Below, piece after piece: positions 57,841 through 64,000 of a stretch of 64,000 nt of DNA (its first letter is position 1; each line of letters opens with the position of its first letter). The notes below the pieces were generated by a model. That model was not told where the DNA came from and did not search any database. It worked only from the letters and a program-made list of their open reading frames with translations. A program made the position numbers and the translations under genes. Origin of the DNA: Erigeron canadensis (lineage: Eukaryota > Streptophyta > Magnoliopsida > Asterales > Asteraceae); contig NC_057764.1 of NCBI RefSeq assembly GCF_010389155.1, positions 40,432,275 to 40,496,274 on the forward strand. Direction: 5' to 3'.

Positions 57841-58180
57841 ATGTCCGCGCAATGCGTTAGTTTGGTAGCGGCGTCGATGACGGGTGGTGCGGGAGGCGGT
57901 AGCAGTGTGGAATGTATGTTGTAAATAATTTCATTAAGGATATTTGAAGTATATTATATAAAGATATCCAATCCAAATTAATAACTAAAAGAGATATGTA
58001 GTTATAATTGTTTAGTAAGATTTTTTTTTTTTTTTAAAATAGAAGAGAAAAAAGAAAATAAAGAAGTATAGACTATTTGCATAGACACTTTAATTATACC
58101 GTTTATATATAACTTGATCAACGTTACTTTTGTTGACAGTATTTTTAATTTATTTGTTATTTTCCTCTTTAAAAATAAAG
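57841..58180 (-). mobile_element. Decayed Helitron-like end and body
   Basis: Begins ACATGTCCGCGCAATGCGTT followed by a GGTGGTGCGGGAGGCGG patch and the TAAATAATTTCATTAAGG block shared with the copies at 6549 and 19715. The terminal CTAG is lost. Confidence 0.45.
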
Positions 58181-58654
58181 ATTACCTTTTTTATTGCTCA
58201 ATTGTGCATCCATCTATACTCGGGCCGTCTTGATTATAAAGTAAGGTTAAAGGGAGTAGGGTGAACCCACCCCTGGTTCGCCGGTCGTTTGCCGCTAGAT
58301 CACTCCACACACCATCCCGACTTGGCGATCCTGACCATTTCAACCCCCTCGGCGACTTTTGCATATCGTCCAATGTTGCTCATCTTTTTCGAACTTCAAT
58401 GCATTATTCACTGTTTTTTATTTCCTTTTTATAATTATTTTTTGATATATGTGTATTGATGCGTCCTGTTATTTTTAAAGAAAGAGAGTAGACACTCGTT
58501 TTTTACTTGGAAAGTTGGAATTAGAAGACATGTGTGGGTGAGTGGGTCTTTTTTATTTTTATTTGTTGTTAGTTTCACTTTAGCCTCCTAAAGGTTGAGG
58601 TTCTTTACAAATTGATAAAGTTTTCAATGTCTTTTCTACCTAATCTAAATGAAT
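58181..58654. other. Non-coding stretch with a GC-richer 180-bp patch
   Basis: 58200-58380 is richer in GC than its flanks and has an open minus-strand frame of 60 codons, but no motif I recognise. Possibly a repeat fragment. Confidence 0.4.
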
Positions 58655-58825
58655 TCTTTTTGTAAGTAAGTAACTCTCAATGCCGTTTTCCACGGATTTT
58701 GAGTTTTAAAGGTAGACAACCTTATCCTTATCAAAAGTAGAGAGACTGCTTCCATGTTCTACCATTGGTAAAAAAGGACCTCCGGCCTTGCTGGGCATGA
58801 AGATCAAACCCTTGACATCTGTTTT
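58655..58825 (-). mobile_element. tRNA-derived SINE fragment (Au-like)
   Basis: On the minus strand a B-box-like GGGTTTGATCTTCATGCCC, then GGCCGGAGG, GAAGCAGTCTCTCTAC and the CTTTTGATAAGGATAAGG block follow the order of Au SINEs and of the copy at 26814-27069. The 5' A box is truncated. Confidence 0.7.
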
Positions 58826-60369
58826 CTTTTTGTGTTTTTTTAATTAACTAATGTACAAATATATTGTTTTTTTAATTTACAGTACTTGTAATTATTTAGT
58901 AACTTTTAAGTTTATTTGTAATGGATTTATGTCTTTACAATGATGGATTTATATTTTCGATTTCATGATTTATATTTTATTAAAGTATAAAAATAAGCTA
59001 TAAAAAATCATCATTATAATGTGACACGTGGCACAAGTCCCCTCACTCACTAAATGGCCCCACTCCCACTTTTTTAAAGGGACCAACATGTGACTAGGCG
59101 TCACATGACGTAAGTCACTATATGTTGGGATAGCTCCACTCCCTATAGCCTAATAAAGTACTATAACCCTCAAATTAGAATAAAACATTTTTTCTTAAAG
59201 TCCTGTGCCTTGGTGAAATTGAAAATTGAGATATTTTTGAAGCAAATATCTAATATCAATCTCAAAAAGAAAATACTAAATATGTCCAAGCTAGATACAA
59301 CTCACACATGACAAAATCAATAGAAAAAATTATATACGGAAAAATATGTAATCTATATGTCAACTATTGAATATTTTAGATATACTTTAAGGCACATTTT
59401 ATAAGCATATCTATTATTACTAACCCAAAAATATCAATTTAGTCATTTAAATCTAAAGTTATTTAGGGGTAAAGTTGTTAATTTCAACACTTGAATTAAA
59501 ATCAAGGATCAAGATTAATTTTAATCCAAAGATCAAGATCTTTTTAATTTTACCCCTAAAATTTGATAAATTTAAGAAATCTCCATCCTAAAGATCAACT
59601 AAAACCAAAAATTAATTTTGAGTCATAATTTTAAAGCACATCACATGCAGCTTTCCCGATTCAAAATATACATGATGCATGTTACCGTAAGTTTTGCTTG
59701 TTTAATTGTAATGTAAATTCAGTAATACGAGATTACTAGCTACATAACGTCATAACTTACTAACATTTGAATAATTAAGAAAAAGCAAGTTGCATTATTA
59801 CATTATTGTGTTCAATATATACTGGAGACATGGATAATGCTATCCTCATCATACGTCTTGCCCTGCCCTTCATGTCATCATTTGTTGTTACATCTTTTCT
59901 TCCTTTCGTGGTGTTTTTGAGAATCATATAAAGTTTATGGATGCTGATGAAACCCGACAAATTACAAAGTTATATTCTTCCTAAAATATGACTAGTTAGT
60001 AATGCTAAATACTTTTTAAAATATTTAGAATTGGTTTATGAAGACACAAATATTTTTGAGACATAAGAAAATAGATGATTGTTAAAAGTATGAATATTAA
60101 ATAAGGTTTTGTTCACTTTCTACTTAATAAACTTAATAAGTAATAACTTAATCATTCAATCAAATTTCATATTTTTTAATTTAATAAACAAAAATAACCT
60201 TAAATTATCTATATTTTATTTAATTAATATATATTAGCATTATTTGTGTATTCGGCCATTTAATAAACTCAACACAACAGCCCACAAATATATGAGTAGA
60301 AGTTTATCAGTCTAATAAAGAGCATATTAAATAAAAAAGTACATTATATATCACAAAGTATTTCAATTG
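58826..60369. other. Non-coding AT-rich stretch
   Basis: No gene recognised. 59010-59150 has a GC-richer patch with CACTCCC words. The short frame at 59775-59960 has no recognisable motif. Confidence 0.5.
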
Positions 60370-60684
60370 AAAGAGAAAGGGTTTTTTTACTTGAAAAGTA
60401 CCTTAACTTGTCACTTTTTACTTTATTGAGGTACAAACAAAAATCTGTCCTATTGTGGGGAAAAAACCCGACTAAACCAACTTTGTTAGGTCTACCATCA
60501 AGTAGCTAGTCATTTTTTATTTTTATTTTAATTTATTTTATAATTTATATTAATTAATGATGTTTAATATAATTTTTATAATTTTATAATTTTTATGTTG
60601 TTTAATATGCCCAATATGGTTGCTTTCGTATTTGTATTTGTATTTGTTTTGTCAAACATGTTTCTAAGATATCGGTAGGACGCA

Positions 60685-60927
60685 TGAGTGATAAACGTTT
60701 GATCCGCATAGTAGCCGGACCCAGCAGACAGGTATTTATTCTTTTCAGATTTTCGGCAGACAGGTATGATTTTCTAAACATTTCTCATTTTCCGTCTTGC
60801 ACTCCTTTGTGGCCGGAGGTCCCTATGGAAGCAGTCTCTCTACCTTTGTGTAGAGGTAAGACTGTCTACAGCTTACCTCCCCCATACCCCGCACAGAAAT
60901 TGGGTCCCGTTGTTGTTGTTGTATATT
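60685..60927 (+). mobile_element. Au-type SINE nested in the MULE-like element
   Basis: Shows GGCCGGAGGTCCCTATGGAA, GCAGTCTCTCTACC, GGTAAGACTGTCTACAGC, TTACCTCCCCCATACCCC and a TTGTTGTTGTTG tail, the conserved 3' half of the angiosperm Au SINE family. The 5' end is less clear. Confidence 0.85.
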
Positions 60928-61178
60928 AATTAATGATGTGGATTTTTCATCCGCAAAAAATATCATCATCGATCATCATCTGTAGCTTTTCTTCTTCTTC
61001 TTTTTTTTTTAACAATTTTATTATAACAAAATTCATCCATACCAATTTTATTATAACAAATTATTCTCTAAACAACTAAATCATTGATCTAAATTATTGA
61101 TGGAATATACACATTATACATACAAATCAATCCTCCATATAGATATAGATCTCGATATAAATCGATCTGGATATAAGA

Positions 61179-61318
61179 ATGGCGGCTGTCGGCAGACCCA
61201 TCCTCCGCCGCTGGTCTCTGTTGTGTTTAAGATGATGAATATCGATCTGTAAGTAATCTTTTTCTTCTTCTTCGTCGCATCTAATTCCATTGATTTAATT
61301 ATACTATATTATTATTTA

Positions 61319-61355
<37 letters not shown>

Positions 61356-61560
61356 CATTGTATTTTATGTGTAGAATCTGGGGGTGGGGATGGCTTTGTA
61401 AGTATCTGACTTACCTACGATATATACATTGCTTTCAAATTCGCTTAGCGGCGACGAATCGTTGTGTAAACTTGTCGAATCTACACTCGCTCAATCCGAA
61501 AACTTGCCAGGCTTTTGTTCCTGCTTAATGGTACATCTATATCTATATCTGCTTAATGGT
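61179..61560 (+). other. Possible captured gene fragment inside the MULE-like element
   Basis: A short ORF (61179-61235) starts MAAVGRPILRRWSLLCLR, which looks like an organellar targeting leader, and is followed by a possible donor CTGTAAGTAA. A second GC-balanced patch (61440-61540) has open coding frames ending in a possible donor. This is the pattern of a Pack-MULE, but I recognise no parent gene. Confidence 0.3.
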
Positions 61561-61846
61561 TAAGGAAATTGGGGCAGAAACAGTTTATGATGGAGTAAAA
61601 GGCTAAAATAAAGTCGAAAATGTGTTTGAAAGATGAAGGTGTTGAGGTTAAGTAATTTTGGAGAAGTACAGTGTATCATATTGATGATTTGGGCTGCAAT
61701 CACTATAAAACCGGCTCCACATCATCTATTAGCCTGTAAAAACCCACTAAAGATGATTTAGCCGGTTTTTTTTCCCCACAATAGGACAGATTTTTGTAAA
61801 AAGTGACAAGTTAAAGTATTTTACAAATAAAAAGCCCAAAGAGAAA

Positions 61847-63430
61847 TAATTCTAGATCCGTGTGGCTGTGTCCTTAATTTGGACATCGACTGATTGTTCC
61901 CTAGGGTCAGGCATAAGCAACATTCACATATCAATGTTTGCTATTTGAAAATTCAATATATAGCATAGTTCCCTGTTTTTAGATTTATTTTAACTCCACA
62001 AGTATGTAGTTATGTACTTATGTTAGATAAAATCTGCTTTTATATAAATCTGACCTTTTTATAGCTATAAAGAAACGTAATAATGATGATTTTTTGAAAG
62101 GTGATATACACAACAGGCATTATTGTTTTAGATATGTGTTGAGTGGTGATTCTTTCATTGTCTTAGTCGCTATTATTATTGTTATCATTTGAGGAGGTTA
62201 CTGTGTGAAATGGGCCATTTCAATTTTACTATATAAAAAGAATCATTAGTGGAGCTTTTTTAGTTGTTTTCTATAATGCTCCGTATCTTATATGTTTTAG
62301 CATTAGTTAAGTGGATGATAAGACTACATTATACTCTCTTGATCGATTTGCATGTTTGGTTCGCTTTTTTCTTCCTTTCCATTCTTTTTTCTTTTACTTC
62401 CTATTTTTAGTAACTGGGTATACAAAAGGATCCGTGCGAATTGTTGAAAATGAACCAAGCCGCGCTAATTATTTCCAGTTTGGAAAACATATATTAACAT
62501 CTTAAAAATAATAGTATATCATGTGGTACTAATTAAATTTACTCAAAATCTAAACTATTTTGTTTGGAAATACCCTTACACGTGCATTTTTTTATAAATT
62601 AGAAAATACATATGTAAAGAAAAATACCTATTTGTTTGGATATATCCGTACACACATTATCATTATCAATAACAAAAAGTGCCTTTTAATATTATGATGA
62701 TAAATAAATATCTCCATAATAAAACTTTTTTTTAATTTATTTTTGAATGCGCGACTCCATAATAAAACATAAACTGTTTTAGAACGTACATGTATATATA
62801 TGCGGCAACTATAAAGTGCACTTAAACATTGTAGCCACTATGAGAGTCAACCTAACATGAGACCATAGGAAAACTTAGATGGTCATATTTGTTGGTGTAT
62901 GTTCAATTTTATACATTTATAAAGAAAAATACTCATTTGGTCATAATTTTCTTATTGCCTAACTTTATTGGTAAGAAATAATAATATTCAATCAAAACAT
63001 GACAAGGTATATATGTTATTGCTACTTTTGTTATTACTCCTTAACACTTATTAATGTTTTATACATACTTTTAAGAGAAAGATGATGATAGAGTAGACTG
63101 GTTAAAATTTTTTTATTTCTTTAGACATTATATAAAATCAGAGAAAACTCACTATATAATTGTGAAATTTATACGTGTTCTAGACAAATGTTGCCCATGA
63201 GCCAAAAATAACCCAAATCCTGTCGTCCCTGGAAATCGAAATGAAAACCTTGAGTAACTTAGAAATGTTTTTGATAAGCTAAACTGACCATCATTAACCG
63301 GACAAAAGAATTAAAATAGCAAGGAAATAAAATGGGTTAATGTTATGATGATAGCGAAATTAATAGGATTTTCTTGTGCCACGTAGAAAGGCTTTTTTTT
63401 GTTTTTGTAAAGTGAGTTTCGATTTAAATG
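61847..63430. other. Non-coding AT-rich stretch
   Basis: No gene or named repeat seen. Confidence 0.5.
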
Positions 63431-63620
63431 TGTTGGATGCAATTTTAACTAGAGATTTTTTGGACGTCTAACCCTATCCTCATGGAAAATTCCTTTGAGA
63501 TGAAAACCCCAAGACTCAAATCTGAGAGCTTTGATAAACTCACCTTGAGGCCCACATAGTGGATTTAGAAGATACCCCTGACCACTGGGGTTTAAGCCAG
63601 TGATTCACGTAGAAAGCCTA
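63431..63620 (-). mobile_element. Possible tRNA-derived SINE fragment
   Basis: On the minus strand CCCAGTGGTCAGGGG resembles an A box and AGATTTGAGTCTTGG a B box about 90 nt apart, in a GC-richer segment. No target duplication found. Confidence 0.35.
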
Positions 63621-64000
63621 ATTTACCATATTTATTCTAATTTTTTTTTATCTAAAGTTTAGTTACGATAAACTATTGTGAACTTTTGGTTTTTTTTATA
63701 TACATTATTTATACAAATACTAATTTAATAATCTAGTTTTTAATTACACGATGTTACAATTTAGCTAATGATAGCTTTATCATGTGGAATCAATTTCTTT
63801 TTATTGTTCAAATACTTCAAAAAAAAAATTTGTTTTTTTCTAAAAAAACTCAAAGCTAATAAAACATGTAAAACCCATTAAGTGACACTTGTTGAGTTTT
63901 GTTTAGTTACTATTACGAGTATTTCTTAATAGCTATGTTAGGTAGTAAGAAAATTATGACCAAATAAATACCTTTTTTCGTAGTTGTTTAAAGTTGGGCG
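63621..64000. other. Non-coding AT-rich stretch
   Basis: No gene seen up to the window edge. Confidence 0.5.

Larger units (their letters stand above)
60379..61837. mobile_element. 1.46-kb non-autonomous MULE-like element with perfect 9-bp target duplication
   Basis: AAAGAGAAA lies at both edges (60370-60378 and 61838-61846). The left end GGGTTTTTTTACTTGAAAAG and inverted right end GGGCTTTTTATTTGTAAAAT match, and continue through AACTTGTCACTTTTTAC, AAAATCTGTCCTATTGTGGG, GAAAAAA and C(C/G)GACTAAA-type blocks, so terminal repeats exceed 80 bp. The left repeat has a small insertion. There is no transposase. The interior contains an Au SINE (60685-60927), a (TA)n tract (61322-61354) and a GC-richer patch with a short ORF (61179-61235). 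Confidence 0.8.

Overview
This is AT-rich nuclear DNA from a flowering plant, most likely a eudicot. The evidence is compact plant-type GT-AG introns, plant-specific families (a cluster II diacylglycerol kinase and two GLUTAMINE DUMPER proteins) and a typical plant repeat load of Helitrons, MULEs, LINEs and tRNA-derived SINEs. The repeat vocabulary reminds me of asterids such as Asteraceae. That is an impression only.

The host gene content sits in the right half. A complete 12-exon diacylglycerol kinase gene (37035-40492, +) encodes 494 aa. Two single-exon GLUTAMINE DUMPER paralogues, both on the minus strand (49835-50302 and 56951-57451), lie either side of a 15-exon nucleolar CBF/NOC1 gene of the SLOW WALKER2 type (51358-55623, -). 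The NOC1-type gene lacks two blocks expected of the family and carries two apparent 1-nt frameshifts. A directly repeated segment (about 50570-51290 and 55830-56275) shows that this neighbourhood arose by local duplication.

The left half is a repeat landscape. The main object is a 7.03-kb Mutator-like element (12507-19540) with an 8-bp target duplication and terminal inverted repeats that hold a hairpin-forming palindrome. It carries two convergent multi-exon genes. One is a FAR1-type zinc finger / MULE DDE transposase / SWIM gene fused to a C-terminal OTU cysteine-protease domain (+). The other is an antisense gene (-) with a Transposase_24-like signature and a single in-frame stop. The transposase reading frame is broken at three places plus one stop, so this copy looks dead unless the breaks are consensus errors.

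Other transposons include Helitron-like copies (almost all in minus orientation, ending CTAG next to TA repeats), two non-autonomous MULE-like elements with 9- and 10-bp target duplications (42464-45132 and 60379-61837), foldback elements (113-540 and 27553-28749), a CACTA-like MITE (20302-20829), several SINEs (two with 17-bp target duplications) and decayed LINE 3' ends. The long stretches 28765-31900 and 45911-49834 hold almost no recognisable genes. I see no tRNA or rRNA genes, no CRISPR and no organellar or bacterial insert.
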